The position numbers and the translations under genes are program-made. Positions 52,786 through 61,829 of a stretch of DNA of 64,000 nt are shown here, piece after piece; position 1 is the first letter of the stretch; each line of letters opens with the position of its first letter. Under the pieces are notes generated by a model, which saw only the letters and a program-made list of their open reading frames with translations, ran no database searches and was not told the origin of the DNA. Source of the stretch: Nitrospira sp. (GTDB taxonomy: Bacteria > Nitrospirota > Nitrospiria > Nitrospirales > Nitrospiraceae); assembly GCA_024998595.1 (NCBI GenBank), contig JACOEK010000010.1:18033-82032 (forward strand), given 5' to 3'.

Positions 52786-53720
52786 GTCGTCGGTGTCGGA
52801 ATGTCATGTGGTGCGAGCCTCTCGACTGCGGCTGGGAGACGATGGTTAAAGCAGGCCGGATGAAAGATGGCCGCCAGCTGTTCCACGCCATCAATGAGCC
52901 TTGGTCCCGGACGGCTGAAGTACGAGAGCGCATCGACGAGATACACCTCTCCTCGCCGGACGGCCGGAAGGCGTTTCCACTCGGGGTGGTTCGTGAGAGA
53001 ACCCAGCTCGGTTTTCGTGCGCGCAACAGTAAATCCGCAAGGCATCAGCACAATGACGTCCGGTGAGGCAGCGACCAGTGCGTCCCATTCGAGTCTGTGA
53101 GAAGCGGCGCCGGCTTGTGCCAGGACATCGGTGCCTCCTGCTGCGGCGACCATGTCGGGCACCCAGTGACCGGCTGTGTAGAAGGGGGACAGCCATTCCA
53201 GGCAGGCCACTCTGGGGCGTATCGATTCAGTCTGCACGCGTGTTCGCATCGCCTCAAGTCTGCTGCGGAGTTGACCTGCGAATCCCTGTGCCGCTTCTTC
53301 CCGCCCCAAGGCAGCGCCAAGCATGGCAATGTCCCTGAGGATATCGTCGAGCCGCCGCGGGTTGAGGGTCACCATGCGGGGCGGGGGCATCAGCTTGCGC
53401 AACACTGCTGTAAGCTGAGTCGGGGTGATCGCACAGACATCGCAGAGGTCTTGAGTGATGAGCAGTTCTGGATTCGCTGCCAGGAGCCGCGGTTCGTCGA
53501 GCTCATAGAGGCCCTCGCCGGCCGAGAGCATTGTGCCAACTTGCGCGTCAATCTGCGCGCTGGAGAGCGCCCGGTCTTCCAATCGAGCGCGGACCATGAC
53601 GGGAATGTGCGCGAGGTGCGGAGGGAAGTCACATTCGTGACTGATGCCGATCAACTGGTCTGCGAGTCCCAGCGCCGCAACAACTTCTGTGGCTCCGGGC
53701 ACCAGCGAACAAATTCTCAT
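52782..53720 (-). CDS. BtuF-like cobalamin-binding-family protein without signal peptide
   Basis: 312 residues with the two-lobed class III solute-binding fold (SLVPGATEVVAALGLADQLIG, then SHECDFPP, ACLEWLSPFYTAGHWVPDM, GGTDVLAQAG). The protein begins directly at the first strand, with no signal peptide or lipobox, so it is predicted to stay in the cytoplasm. Such signal-less forms occur in several phyla, and their role is unclear. It overlaps hpnD by 4 bases and the HAD gene by 4 bases, yet no permease or ATPase is near. Confidence 0.85.
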   Translation of the reverse strand: MRICSLVPGATEVVAALGLADQLIGISHECDFPPHLAHIPVMVRARLEDRALSSAQIDAQVGTMLSAGEGLYELDEPRLLAANPELLITQDLCDVCAITPTQLTAVLRKLMPPPRMVTLNPRRLDDILRDIAMLGAALGREEAAQGFAGQLRSRLEAMRTRVQTESIRPRVACLEWLSPFYTAGHWVPDMVAAAGGTDVLAQAGAASHRLEWDALVAASPDVIVLMPCGFTVARTKTELGSLTNHPEWKRLPAVRRGEVYLVDALSYFSRPGPRLIDGVEQLAAIFHPACFNHRLPAAVERLAPHDIPTPTT

Positions 53721-54424
53721 GGGCGGCCTTGAGCCGGTTCCCAGAGGCGTGTCCGGAGATCCGAGATGCTGGTGTCCGCCAGGGAGTGGGTGATGGCGTC
53801 TGCCTCTCCGAGATCCTGCACCGTGTGGGTGTTGGCGACCGCAAGGACTTTCATGCCGGCCGCTCGCGCCGCCCTGATTCCGGGCAGGGAGTCTTCAATG
53901 ACCAGGCAGTCGTCCGGGGTTAATGCCCGTTGCGACGGTTGTCGATTCAGCGCGGCCATAGCATGGAGGAACGGCTCCGGTGCCGGCTTGCCCCGGGTTA
54001 CGTCCTCGGCACTGGTGATATGGAGAAAGGCTTTCCGGAATCCGGCCTCTTCGAGAATCAATTCGATTTCGTTCCGCAACGCTCCGGAGGCAATAGCAAG
54101 CGGATACCGGGTGGCGGCGTCGTGCACCAGTTCGCGCACGCCTGGAAAAATGGCCAGCTGCTCTTTGACGGCGGACAGATAGGCCTGGGCCTTGCGGTCC
54201 ATCAATTCACCAAGGAGTGCGAGCGAGGCCTGCCGCTGGTGTGATTGCAACGCCGCGAGGAAGCATCCGCGATCGTCAAAGCCGAGGTAATCGGTGTAGT
54301 ATTCGGCTTCTGTCAGAGAAATATCGATGCCGGCCAGAACCTGTCGAAGGGCAGCGAAATGCAGCGGCTCGGTGTCGGCGATGACTCCGTCGAAATCAAA
54401 AATGATGGCGCGTAACTCGCTCAT
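53717..54424 (-). CDS. HAD-family phosphatase / beta-phosphoglucomutase-like
   Basis: 235 residues. The motif 1 nucleophile is in FDFDGVIADTEPLH (Asp at 11 and 13 of the protein), a four-helix cap follows, motif 2 is around AIASGALRNE, and motif 3/4 is VIEDSLPGIRAARAAGM. It belongs to the subgroup of beta-phosphoglucomutase and small-substrate phosphatases; the substrate cannot be read off. It is the first gene of the overlapping run with the BtuF-like gene, hpnD and hpnE. Confidence 0.9.
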   Translation of the reverse strand: MSELRAIIFDFDGVIADTEPLHFAALRQVLAGIDISLTEAEYYTDYLGFDDRGCFLAALQSHQRQASLALLGELMDRKAQAYLSAVKEQLAIFPGVRELVHDAATRYPLAIASGALRNEIELILEEAGFRKAFLHITSAEDVTRGKPAPEPFLHAMAALNRQPSQRALTPDDCLVIEDSLPGIRAARAAGMKVLAVANTHTVQDLGEADAITHSLADTSISDLRTRLWEPAQGRP

Positions 54425-54511
54425 AATATCCGAGCCTATCCTTATGCGTAGATCGTGTGATACCGGCTGGCCGGTTCTGCGGGAGTGGCATTATAGCAAG
54501 GGTAGCCGGGC

Positions 54512-54552
54512 AAAAAAAGACGACGGCCCGTTCCGAGGGGAACGGGCCGTCG
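54512..54552 (-). terminator. intrinsic terminator of the SH3-domain protein gene
   Basis: A perfect 14-bp stem CGACGGCCCGTTCC/GGAACGGGCCGTCG (54521-54534, 54539-54552) with a 4-base loop is followed on the minus strand by seven T (54512-54518). It lies 28 bases after the stop of the gene at 54580. Confidence 0.92.
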
Positions 54553-54579
54553 CTCGCGAAGCAGGTGCCTGATGTGTGC

Positions 54580-55257
54580 TTACCGTTTCAGTCTGAGGCT
54601 GCGTTCAGGAATCCAACCTTTTCGGCCATCCTGGGTGCGCACTGCGTAGACCCAGCCGTTCTTCTGGTATTCCCCGTCCAGAATCGTGAGCGTGGTGCTG
54701 GCCGGCACGGTGGTGCTGGTTTTGGTGCCGACTGAATCGACGAACAAGGGCATAGGGGACTTGGGCCGGCTCGGATCGGCGATGACCATCACGCGCTGGC
54801 CTTCCGCATACAATGGACCGGCGATTCTCACTGGCGCCGGCGCCGGTTTCACGGACGGAGCCGGGGTAGGTATCGCCGCAGTTGGCGCTGGTGCCGGTAT
54901 GGGCGCAGGCGCTTCCACCGGTGCAGGTGCGCTATCGACCACTGCAGGCGGAGCCACGGATGGAGCAGGTGCAGGCGCGGGGGCCGAGGCTGGTTTCGGG
55001 GCGGGAGCAGGCGGTCGCTGAGCCACCGGTCGGCTGGTGTCGGTGCCACCGTCTAGATAGGGCTGGATCAGTTGCATGGCCGCGTCGGGATCCATAGCCA
55101 CATACCCGATGCCTCCCACCAGCAGAAGCAGAAGGATCCAAAGGAACGGACCTTTCTTCGATCGCTTGGGCGCATTCATCGGAGGGGCCGGAGGCGGTAC
55201 GGCTTCATCCAAATCTTCTTCAGTGAATTCCAAATCAGGTTCGGGCTGGCTTGCCAT
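54580..55257 (-). CDS. membrane-anchored SH3-domain protein with Pro/Ala-rich linker
   Basis: 225 residues, start after GAGGAGGTCCTTCG. An acidic N-terminal stretch (1-30) precedes one membrane helix (about 37-55) and a long linker of Ala-Pro repeats (about 78-148). A bacterial SH3-like domain (about 155-223: MVIADPSRPKSP, LTILDGEYQKNGWVYAVRT, GWIPERSLRL) ends the protein. The orientation puts the SH3 domain outside the cytoplasmic membrane, and the linker could span peptidoglycan. Likely binds cell wall or a periplasmic partner. Stands alone with its own terminator. Confidence 0.82.
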   Translation of the reverse strand: MASQPEPDLEFTEEDLDEAVPPPAPPMNAPKRSKKGPFLWILLLLLVGGIGYVAMDPDAAMQLIQPYLDGGTDTSRPVAQRPPAPAPKPASAPAPAPAPSVAPPAVVDSAPAPVEAPAPIPAPAPTAAIPTPAPSVKPAPAPVRIAGPLYAEGQRVMVIADPSRPKSPMPLFVDSVGTKTSTTVPASTTLTILDGEYQKNGWVYAVRTQDGRKGWIPERSLRLKR

Positions 55258-55537
55258 CGAAGGACCTCCTCATTCGGAACCATGGCGAGGGTCTGTCTAA
55301 TCGTAGGTACTTATCACCCGTTCTCGGGCCTGTCAATTTTGTTCGAGAAAACGACGACATGACTTCTGGTCTCACGGCACGCATATGAGTGGATGCCGTG
55401 GAACGTCCCAGTCGGACACGCACGCGATCCGGCGACGGTCGGCGGCCTATTCGTCATGTCGCCGTGCACGCGCACAAGGGCTTGCAAGTTCGAACATCCC
55501 CGTTGCAGAATCGCTCACCACCTGTGTGCGGAGGCTG

Positions 55538-55951
55538 ATGAGATCTTATCGGGAAGAGCTCTGGTTTGAGACGAACACCAGACGCGCCTATCTGAATATT
55601 ACGGCGCAGGTAGAGGCGGCCGTGCGGAAGAGCGGCGTACGCGAAGGCCTGGTGTTGGTGAATGCCATGCATATCACCGCCAGCGTTTATATCAACGACG
55701 ACGAAGCCGGGCTGCTCCACGATTATGACACCTTCCTGGAACGGCTTGCCCCGCACGAGGCGAGCTATCGCCACAACAACACAGGCGAAGACAACGGCGA
55801 TGCGCACATCAAACGTCAGCTGATGGGCCGGGAAGTGGTGGTCGCGATCACGGACGGGAAACTGGACTTCGGTCCGTGGGAACAAATTTTTTACGGTGAG
55901 TTTGACGGGCGGCGGCGCAAGCGCGTATTGGTGAAGGTGATCGGGGACTAA
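55538..55951 (+). CDS. YjbQ-family (UPF0047) secondary thiamine-phosphate synthase-like protein
   Basis: 137 residues from ATG 55538-55540 after GGAGGCTG. Conserved motifs: [39 protein letters not shown] and [17 protein letters not shown]. Members are trimeric; some act as weak thiamine-phosphate synthases, but the cellular job is not settled. The open frame before 55538 (from 55385) has no family similarity. Confidence 0.92.
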   Translation: MRSYREELWFETNTRRAYLNITAQVEAAVRKSGVREGLVLVNAMHITASVYINDDEAGLLHDYDTFLERLAPHEASYRHNNTGEDNGDAHIKRQLMGREVVVAITDGKLDFGPWEQIFYGEFDGRRRKRVLVKVIGD

Positions 55952-56099
55952 CGATCCGATCGACTCCGGTCACGGGCTCCCGACGGAGCGATGAAGAACC
56001 GCATTCGCGCTTGCCACGTTCTGGAAAGTTTGGCAACATGGACAACAGGATGAACGACTACCTCGCAACACGAACTCGCATCGACCTGGGAGGCCAGCC

Positions 56100-57113
56100 A
56101 TGTTGAGTTGGTCACGACCGGACCCGCTGACGCGAGATTTGATCCACCTCATCAATGCCCGCCGTCACGATCACGGAGACACCGACGCTGCGATCGATAC
56201 CCTCCAAGCCTTCATCGAACAGGGGCGTGAGCAGGATCTCCTGACCGTGCTGGCTGCGCTTGACGAGGAGATGGCCGAGTGGATGTTCGATCTGGTCGCG
56301 GAGGCTTCCTGTGCCGTCCTCATGGACGGCCCCGATGAGGATAAAAACGCGTATGCATTGATGGCCGCGCTGGAGTTACCGCTTCAGGCCAATCTGGGAC
56401 AGCCGCTCGGGTTAAAGATCGACCCCGTGGCGACGGCCGATCTCCTCCACCGGCATCTTCAAATTCCGGCCGGCGTGGTGGTGCGTGTCGAGCCCCGTCT
56501 GCTGACCGATGCCACGCTCGAAGGGCTGACGCTGCAAACATTAAACGAGCACCTCGCGAGTATTGCCGATTCCCAGCGCACCCAGGCTATTGCCTCGCGT
56601 CTCTATTCGCCGGTTGAAAACACGGCCTTTCTCTTTTTCCAGCTGATCGGGATGCCTGACCCGGGATTGCCTGATTCGTTGGAAGAACCGGAACGACGCG
56701 CGTTGCTCGAAGGCCTCGTGACGCAATGTTCCGAACTGGCGCTGGCCCCGGACACCCTGGAGGTGCCGGTCTACGCGTCGTATGCGCTCTTCGACGCCCA
56801 GAATGCCGTACGGCTGCACCGGCTGGCCGACGAAACTGCTGCCGTCTGGCGCGACCTCGATCCGATGGTGCGGGCCCGCACGATTGTTCACCTGCACACG
56901 CAATGCGGAAACGGGGTGTATATGCCGGTCTGGACCGATCTCTTCGATCCCGAGTTGCCGGAGGATCACGGCCCGGTGTGGACGTCGCCCGATGTGTGGG
57001 TCTTTACGGCCGACCTTCCGATCGAGTGGCCGGGGGAAATGTTGACGAATCGTCTGCTCGCCGAGGGCTGCACTCGATTCGAGAATCACATCGTTGAAGC
57101 GCCGGAAAACTGA
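56100..57113 (+). CDS. hypothetical protein (337 aa)
   Basis: A helical, acidic protein without signal peptide or membrane segment. Noticeable parts: DPLTRDLIHLINARRHDHGDTD, VLAALDEEMAEWMFDLVAE, RLYSPVENTAFLFFQLIG and HTQCGNGVYMPVWTDLFDPE. The sequence is even in composition and clearly coding, but I cannot place it in a family. It is 148 bases after the yjbQ-like gene and 124 before the Cys-rich protein gene, so its operon membership is uncertain. Confidence 0.75.
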   Translation: MLSWSRPDPLTRDLIHLINARRHDHGDTDAAIDTLQAFIEQGREQDLLTVLAALDEEMAEWMFDLVAEASCAVLMDGPDEDKNAYALMAALELPLQANLGQPLGLKIDPVATADLLHRHLQIPAGVVVRVEPRLLTDATLEGLTLQTLNEHLASIADSQRTQAIASRLYSPVENTAFLFFQLIGMPDPGLPDSLEEPERRALLEGLVTQCSELALAPDTLEVPVYASYALFDAQNAVRLHRLADETAAVWRDLDPMVRARTIVHLHTQCGNGVYMPVWTDLFDPELPEDHGPVWTSPDVWVFTADLPIEWPGEMLTNRLLAEGCTRFENHIVEAPEN

Positions 57114-57237
57114 CCGCCGTCGGATCAAGACGACTCTTGGCAGAGCCGTACCCGCGTCGGGAAACGGTTGGACTGTCGTTCCACACCTCAGCGTTCTGCT
57201 GACCCATCGACTTCGGATACTCTCATAGAGGAATTTC

Positions 57238-57846
57238 TTGGCTGGCCCATCGCGAATCGGCGCTGTCGTGTTGGTGACTCTCCTCAGTTGTCTGGTCTTG
57301 GGCGGCGTCTGGGGACTCGTGATCTTTATCCTGCCGCAAAGCGAGGTTGCCCCAGAGGCCCTGCCGGTGTCCGTGCCCTCGCCTCCGGTTCCCTCTTCTT
57401 CGACCGCACAGATTCCAGTTCGGACTGTTCTCGATAATGCTCCTCACGAGAGCACTGTGCAGACGGAGCCGCCTCTCGTGCAGCCTGAACCCGCCACTCC
57501 GCTCGTCACCGAGGCCGTACGCCTGCCCATAGGGCGAGAGGTCAAATGCGATCTGGAAATGGAGGCGCTCTGTCCTGACGGGGAGGGGGAACGGCGAGCC
57601 TGTTTGCAACGGAAGGCGGCTCAGCTGTCCTTGCCTTGTCGGCCCATGCTGCGCGACAAGCTGGCGCGTATGAAGGAGACGTGGCAGCAACTTCGGGTAG
57701 CGTGTGAGGCGGATCGGCGGCAGTTTTGTCGTGAGGTGCCGTCAGCGGGCGGGGAGATGCTGCTCCAGTGCCTGGAATCGCACGCGCAGGAAGTGTCTGA
57801 CCAATGTTTTCAATTCCTGCCCAAGCGCGGGCGCCTGCTCAATTAG
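57238..57846 (+). CDS. membrane-anchored Cys-rich-repeat (GLG1-like) protein
   Basis: 202 residues from a TTG at 57238-57240, six bases after GAGG (GAGGAATTTC). One membrane helix or signal anchor (about 8-32) precedes a Pro/Ser/Val linker (about 38-100) and a C-terminal Cys-containing region: CDLEMEALCP, RACLQ, LPCRP, ACEADRRQFCREVPSAGGEMLLQCLESHAQEVSDQC. The last part repeats the pattern of the protein at 30509-30868. Its stop codon directly abuts the stop of the FHA gene on the other strand, with no base between. Confidence 0.75.
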   Translation: MAGPSRIGAVVLVTLLSCLVLGGVWGLVIFILPQSEVAPEALPVSVPSPPVPSSSTAQIPVRTVLDNAPHESTVQTEPPLVQPEPATPLVTEAVRLPIGREVKCDLEMEALCPDGEGERRACLQRKAAQLSLPCRPMLRDKLARMKETWQQLRVACEADRRQFCREVPSAGGEMLLQCLESHAQEVSDQCFQFLPKRGRLLN

Positions 57847-58572
57847 TCAGGCGGCGTGGCTCCGTTCGTCGCGCAGTACAAAGCGCATCGTAATCCCCGC
57901 GACTTCCACTACGTCTCCATGACGCAGCGCATGTTCTCTCTGAACCGGCCGGCCATTGACCAGAATGCGTTTCCCGCTTTCCGTTTGACTGACCAGATAC
58001 GCTTCTCCCCGGCGGCTGATCATCGCGGCGGTTTTCGGCGCAAACCAGCCGGTGAGGGTGATGACGGCGTCATCCTGCGCCCCGATCAGTGAGACATGTT
58101 TCGTCAAAGGATACTGAGACTGACCGGTCTTGCCCGACAGAATTTCTACGATGCCCACCTTGCATGGGGGAGCCTGAGACTCGCCTCCGGAGGGAGATGC
58201 CACGACCATCGTCTTGTCGGCTACGAGCATCTCGCTCGCGACCGCGGGTTTCGCCGCAGGGACCTGTTGTTCACGAAAAATCAGCCGATGGCCGCCAAAC
58301 CGCAGGCCGTCGGCATCCTGAAGCTGCCGCCGGTCGATTTTCTGTTCGTTGACGAAGCTCCCATTCGTGCTCCTGAGGTCCTCGAGAAACAGCACTTCCT
58401 GAACTTGGACGATGCGGGCATGGTGCGCGGAGACCGCGGGATCCTCCAGGCAGAGGTCATTGTCATGCTTTCGTCCGATCGTGAAGGGGATGCGAGTAAT
58501 CTCACATTCCGTCGTGCCGCCATGGGGCGCCCTCACGAGGAGTCTGGGTGGTGCGGGGTGGTGCTGAGACAT
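57847..58572 (-). CDS. FHA-domain protein with a second degenerate FHA-like domain
   Basis: 241 residues from ATG 58570-58572, after AAAGGAG. The first FHA domain (about 10-100) keeps the phosphothreonine-binding residues: IGRKHDND, VSAHHARI, TNGSFVN. The second (about 135-235) has the fold pattern (SLIGAQDDAV, ILVNGRPVQ, GDVVEVAGI), but its SxxH is replaced (WFAPKTAAMI). It probably reads phosphorylated targets of the kinase encoded two genes upstream. It follows the PP2C gene by 21 bases. Confidence 0.88.
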   Translation of the reverse strand: MSQHHPAPPRLLVRAPHGGTTECEITRIPFTIGRKHDNDLCLEDPAVSAHHARIVQVQEVLFLEDLRSTNGSFVNEQKIDRRQLQDADGLRFGGHRLIFREQQVPAAKPAVASEMLVADKTMVVASPSGGESQAPPCKVGIVEILSGKTGQSQYPLTKHVSLIGAQDDAVITLTGWFAPKTAAMISRRGEAYLVSQTESGKRILVNGRPVQREHALRHGDVVEVAGITMRFVLRDERSHAA

Positions 58573-58593
58573 GGGCACTCCTTTAAATAATGT

Positions 58594-59418
58594 CTATGGA
58601 GAGGGCGAAAGCAATCGCGTGCAGATGCGGTTCCAGAAACCTGTGTGCCGTTGCGTCACTAACACCACGATGACGGTGGCATTGTCCGTGCCCCCAGCAG
58701 CATTCGACAGGGCGATGAGTCGATCGGAGATCGCCTGCGGATCAGATGATTCCTGCGTGACGCGCAGGATCACGTCGGCGGAGACTCCGGCGGTCAAGCC
58801 ATCGGAACAGAGCAGCAGGATATCGCCTGTCAGGACCGGAAGTTCTCCCAACTCGACGTCCACCAGGGAATGCACGCCCACTGCGCGGGTCAGCACGTGG
58901 CGATGTGAGGCGCGCGCCATGTCAGCAGCGGCAAGAAGTCCGGATTGTACCTGTTCTTGAACCAGCGAATGATCCACCGTCAGCAACTGCACCATGCCGT
59001 CGCGAATCAAATAGAGCCGGCTGTCGCCGACGTGGGCGATCGACAGAATGGCACCGTCGAGCCGGACTGCGACCACCGTGGTTCCCATGCCGGTATATTC
59101 CGCGCGGCGTGCTGCTTCCTGGTGCACCCGGTGGTTGGCGAGCCGCACGGCGCTTGCCAGCCGATTGGTAGTAGGGGAAAACTCGGGACGGGACAGCCCG
59201 ATCAACGGGAGGGTTGGGTCTGCGTCCGCCTCAGCCAAGTGCTGAGGAATGATCTCGATCGTGCGGCTGCTGGCAATCTCACCCGCCCGGTGACCGCCCA
59301 TGCCGTCGCATACGATAAACAGCCCGGCGGCGGGATCGGCATGGTGACGATCTTCGTTGAGGCGGCGGATCAGGCCGACATCCGACGTGGCTCCATGTGT
59401 GACGTGCCAGACGAGCAT
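58594..59418 (-). CDS. PP2C-family Ser/Thr protein phosphatase
   Basis: 274 residues. Metal-binding and catalytic motifs: Asp23 in RLNEDRHH, Asp38 in VCDGMGGHRAGE, VAHVGDSRLYLI-type strand (IAHVGDSRLYLIRDG), and LLCSDGLTAGV. It has no extra domain. It would reverse phosphorylation by the kinase whose gene ends 8 bases upstream. The three genes kinase-phosphatase-FHA form a signalling operon. Confidence 0.93.
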   Translation of the reverse strand: MLVWHVTHGATSDVGLIRRLNEDRHHADPAAGLFIVCDGMGGHRAGEIASSRTIEIIPQHLAEADADPTLPLIGLSRPEFSPTTNRLASAVRLANHRVHQEAARRAEYTGMGTTVVAVRLDGAILSIAHVGDSRLYLIRDGMVQLLTVDHSLVQEQVQSGLLAAADMARASHRHVLTRAVGVHSLVDVELGELPVLTGDILLLCSDGLTAGVSADVILRVTQESSDPQAISDRLIALSNAAGGTDNATVIVVLVTQRHTGFWNRICTRLLSPSP

Positions 59419-59426
59419 GGTCGGGG

Positions 59427-60836
59427 TTATCTCGGCATCACCTGGAAGACGTCACGGAGGTCTTGCGCCATGTCACCGGCGTACCGGTAGCGGTTCTGGA
59501 TCTCTTTCTGCAGCGCTCGGTCCAGGATGGTTTGGACGCGTGACGGCAGGTCGCGGCGGTATTTCAGCAATGGGGCGTGCGGGGCCTTGGCGATGCGCAT
59601 GACCAGCGCCGGCATGTTCTCCGCATCGAAGGGCCGCTCCCCGGTCAAGAGTTCGAAGAGCACGATGCCTAACGAAAAGACGTCGGACCGGCCGTCGACA
59701 TCCTTTCCGGTGGCCTGTTCGGGCGACATGTACCGCGGTGTTCCGACAATCATGCTGGACTGCGTTTTCGAGGCGCTGGCCATCTTGGCGATGCCGAAGT
59801 CCATCACTTTCACTAGACGTTGCCTGAGGATCATGATGTTCGGCGGTTTCACGTCGCGGTGAATGACACCCTGACTGTGAGCGTAGTCCAGCGCCTCGGC
59901 GACGGTCGCCACAATCTGTAGCGCCTGCTTGGCTGGTACCAAGGTCGTTTTCTGGCAGTAGCAGTTGAGGAGCACCCCCTCGAGATATTCCATGGCGATG
60001 TAGGCCAGACCGTCCTGCTCGCCTGCGTCGTAGACCGTGATGATGTTCGGATGGGAAAGACGTCCGGTGGATTCAGCTTCGCGAAAGAACCGGTCGCGGA
60101 ATTCTTTCAGCTCCTCTTCCTTGTCGATGTCGTCCAGCCGCATCGTCTTGATCGCGACCGAACGTTGGATCGTAGGATCCTTGCCCAGGTAGACCACCCC
60201 CATGGCACCGCGCCCCAGTTCCTTGAGAACCTGGTATCGTCCCAGCGTGGTGGGCACGCCGCTTCCATTGCGCACGACGAGGCCGGCAGCTGGACGGGAT
60301 TGGGGAGAGGAGACGGCTTCGTCGGCCGTACGGACCTCGTCGACCTTACCGTGTCGCGCCTGGTCTTCTGCGACTGGCCGGGGTCGCGGCCGTCCGGCGA
60401 ACATTCTGGTGAGCGCGTCGACGTGCCGGACCCAGGCAAACGTCAGCCATGAGGCCGAGCCGATGAGGCCGCCCGTGATCAGCCAGTTGTAGAGCGGCTG
60501 TTTGGGCGGCCCGAGTACGGAAATGCCGTGCGCTTCGTAGGCCTGGCACGCCGCAATGACGATCAGCAGGAATGCGGATGGGAACAGGATGGCGCGAAGG
60601 AATGTCTGTCCCTTGCCGTTGTCTTTGATGTCCCGTCTGGCTCGGGATGCGGCGGACCAGATCATGAGCAGGCAGATGCCGTCTGCAACGAACCGTACGG
60701 CTTGCGCGGCATTCATGCCCAGGGGCCGGACGAAGGTATGGGTAAACAGCGGGAGGGTCGCGAGAAACGGCCCCACCAGAACTGCAAGGACAATGACGAT
60801 GAAATACGGGCCGATCCAGCCCCAGGATGTGGTCAT
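59427..60836 (-). CDS. membrane Ser/Thr protein kinase (Hanks type)
   Basis: 469 residues. Four hydrophobic segments occupy the N-terminus (about 10-33, 46-62, 79-98, 116-136), then a linker and a C-terminal kinase domain (about 200-465). The Gly-rich loop is LGRGAMGVVYLG (208-219), with Lys230 in VAIKTM, HRDVKPPN with Asp328, DFG 346-348, and GTPRYMSPEQATG. All catalytic residues are present. Kinases of this group more often carry the kinase domain N-terminal to the membrane segment; here the order is reversed. First gene of the operon with PP2C and FHA. Confidence 0.93.
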   Translation of the reverse strand: MTTSWGWIGPYFIVIVLAVLVGPFLATLPLFTHTFVRPLGMNAAQAVRFVADGICLLMIWSAASRARRDIKDNGKGQTFLRAILFPSAFLLIVIAACQAYEAHGISVLGPPKQPLYNWLITGGLIGSASWLTFAWVRHVDALTRMFAGRPRPRPVAEDQARHGKVDEVRTADEAVSSPQSRPAAGLVVRNGSGVPTTLGRYQVLKELGRGAMGVVYLGKDPTIQRSVAIKTMRLDDIDKEEELKEFRDRFFREAESTGRLSHPNIITVYDAGEQDGLAYIAMEYLEGVLLNCYCQKTTLVPAKQALQIVATVAEALDYAHSQGVIHRDVKPPNIMILRQRLVKVMDFGIAKMASASKTQSSMIVGTPRYMSPEQATGKDVDGRSDVFSLGIVLFELLTGERPFDAENMPALVMRIAKAPHAPLLKYRRDLPSRVQTILDRALQKEIQNRYRYAGDMAQDLRDVFQVMPR

Positions 60837-60980
60837 GTGTAGGAATGGCGCGTCGTTGTGTCTCAGTGTAACGGAAGTACTGAGCCTGTCAACGAAACGA
60901 GGGAATCACGCAGCGACAGGGCAGATAGGGCTCTGCCCAGATCAAGGGAGACGAGGAGCCGGTGGGGCGGCGAGACGATA

Positions 60981-61829
60981 TTATGACGAAGTGGCAGCTT
61001 TCCTGAGCGGATCGAGCAGCTTCTCGGAGACCTTGAGCTGGCCGCGCCCGATCCCGACCTCAATATCGGGTTTGGTGACGCCGTGAAAATCGCTACCGCC
61101 GGTCACGAGGAGATCGCATTGTTTGGCCAGATCGAGATACTCGGTGGTTTGACTGGGCGTATGGGTGCTGTAATGGACTTCGATCCCTCCCAATCCGGCG
61201 GCTTTCAGTTCCCGGACCAGGACGCGTAACCCATCAGCTGATGTTCTGACCCACGTCGGGTGGGCGAGTACCGGCACGCCGCCGGCTTCGCGAATCCATC
61301 GCACGGCTTCGGCCGGTTCGGGTAATTCGCGGTCGACAAAGGCCGGCCGGCCGTTTGCCAGGTACCGGTCGAAGGCTTCTTTCGCCGAGGTCACGAATTT
61401 TTTCTCCATCAGAAGACGGGCGATGTGGGGGCGCCCCACGGATTCCGTGCCTGCCAGGGCCCGCACTTCCTCATAGGTGATGGGAATGCCCAACTCGTTG
61501 AGGCGTTGGACGATCTTGGGGTTTCGCAGGTGGCGGCTGTCGCGCAGGGTACTCAGGCGTTGCGCCAGCAGCGGATCGGTCCAATTCAAAAAATACCCGA
61601 GGATGTGGAGTTCGCTCTCACCGAGTCGCGAACTGATTTCGACACCGGGAACCACCTCGATTTCGAGTTCTTTTCCGATCGCGGTGGCTTCGGGAATGCC
61701 GTCGATGATGTCGTGATCCGTGATTGCGAGGGCTTTGAGGCCGGCCTGCTTGGCAAAAGCCATGACCTCGCCGGTCGAAAAACTGCCGTCCGAGTGGGTG
61801 GTGTGGAGATGGAGATCAATGCGACTCAT
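60981..61829 (-). CDS. PHP-domain metal-dependent phosphoesterase
   Basis: 282 residues from ATG 61827-61829, overlapping the stop of the fusion gene (ATGA). HxH and Asp of the metal site are in DLHLHTTHSDG (5-15), followed by ITDHD, VPGVEIS, LAHPTW and GGSDFHG. It matches the TrpH/YciV group, which removes 3'-phosphates from nucleotides or degrades short RNA. Coupled to the FolB-methyltransferase gene by overlap. Confidence 0.92.
   Translation of the reverse strand: MSRIDLHLHTTHSDGSFSTGEVMAFAKQAGLKALAITDHDIIDGIPEATAIGKELEIEVVPGVEISSRLGESELHILGYFLNWTDPLLAQRLSTLRDSRHLRNPKIVQRLNELGIPITYEEVRALAGTESVGRPHIARLLMEKKFVTSAKEAFDRYLANGRPAFVDRELPEPAEAVRWIREAGGVPVLAHPTWVRTSADGLRVLVRELKAAGLGGIEVHYSTHTPSQTTEYLDLAKQCDLLVTGGSDFHGVTKPDIEVGIGRGQLKVSEKLLDPLRKAATSS

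Noticed and set aside
54849..55049. Repeats in the SH3-protein gene as possible tandem DNA repeats
   Set aside because: They are Ala-Pro codons of the linker in irregular order, not exact tandem units.
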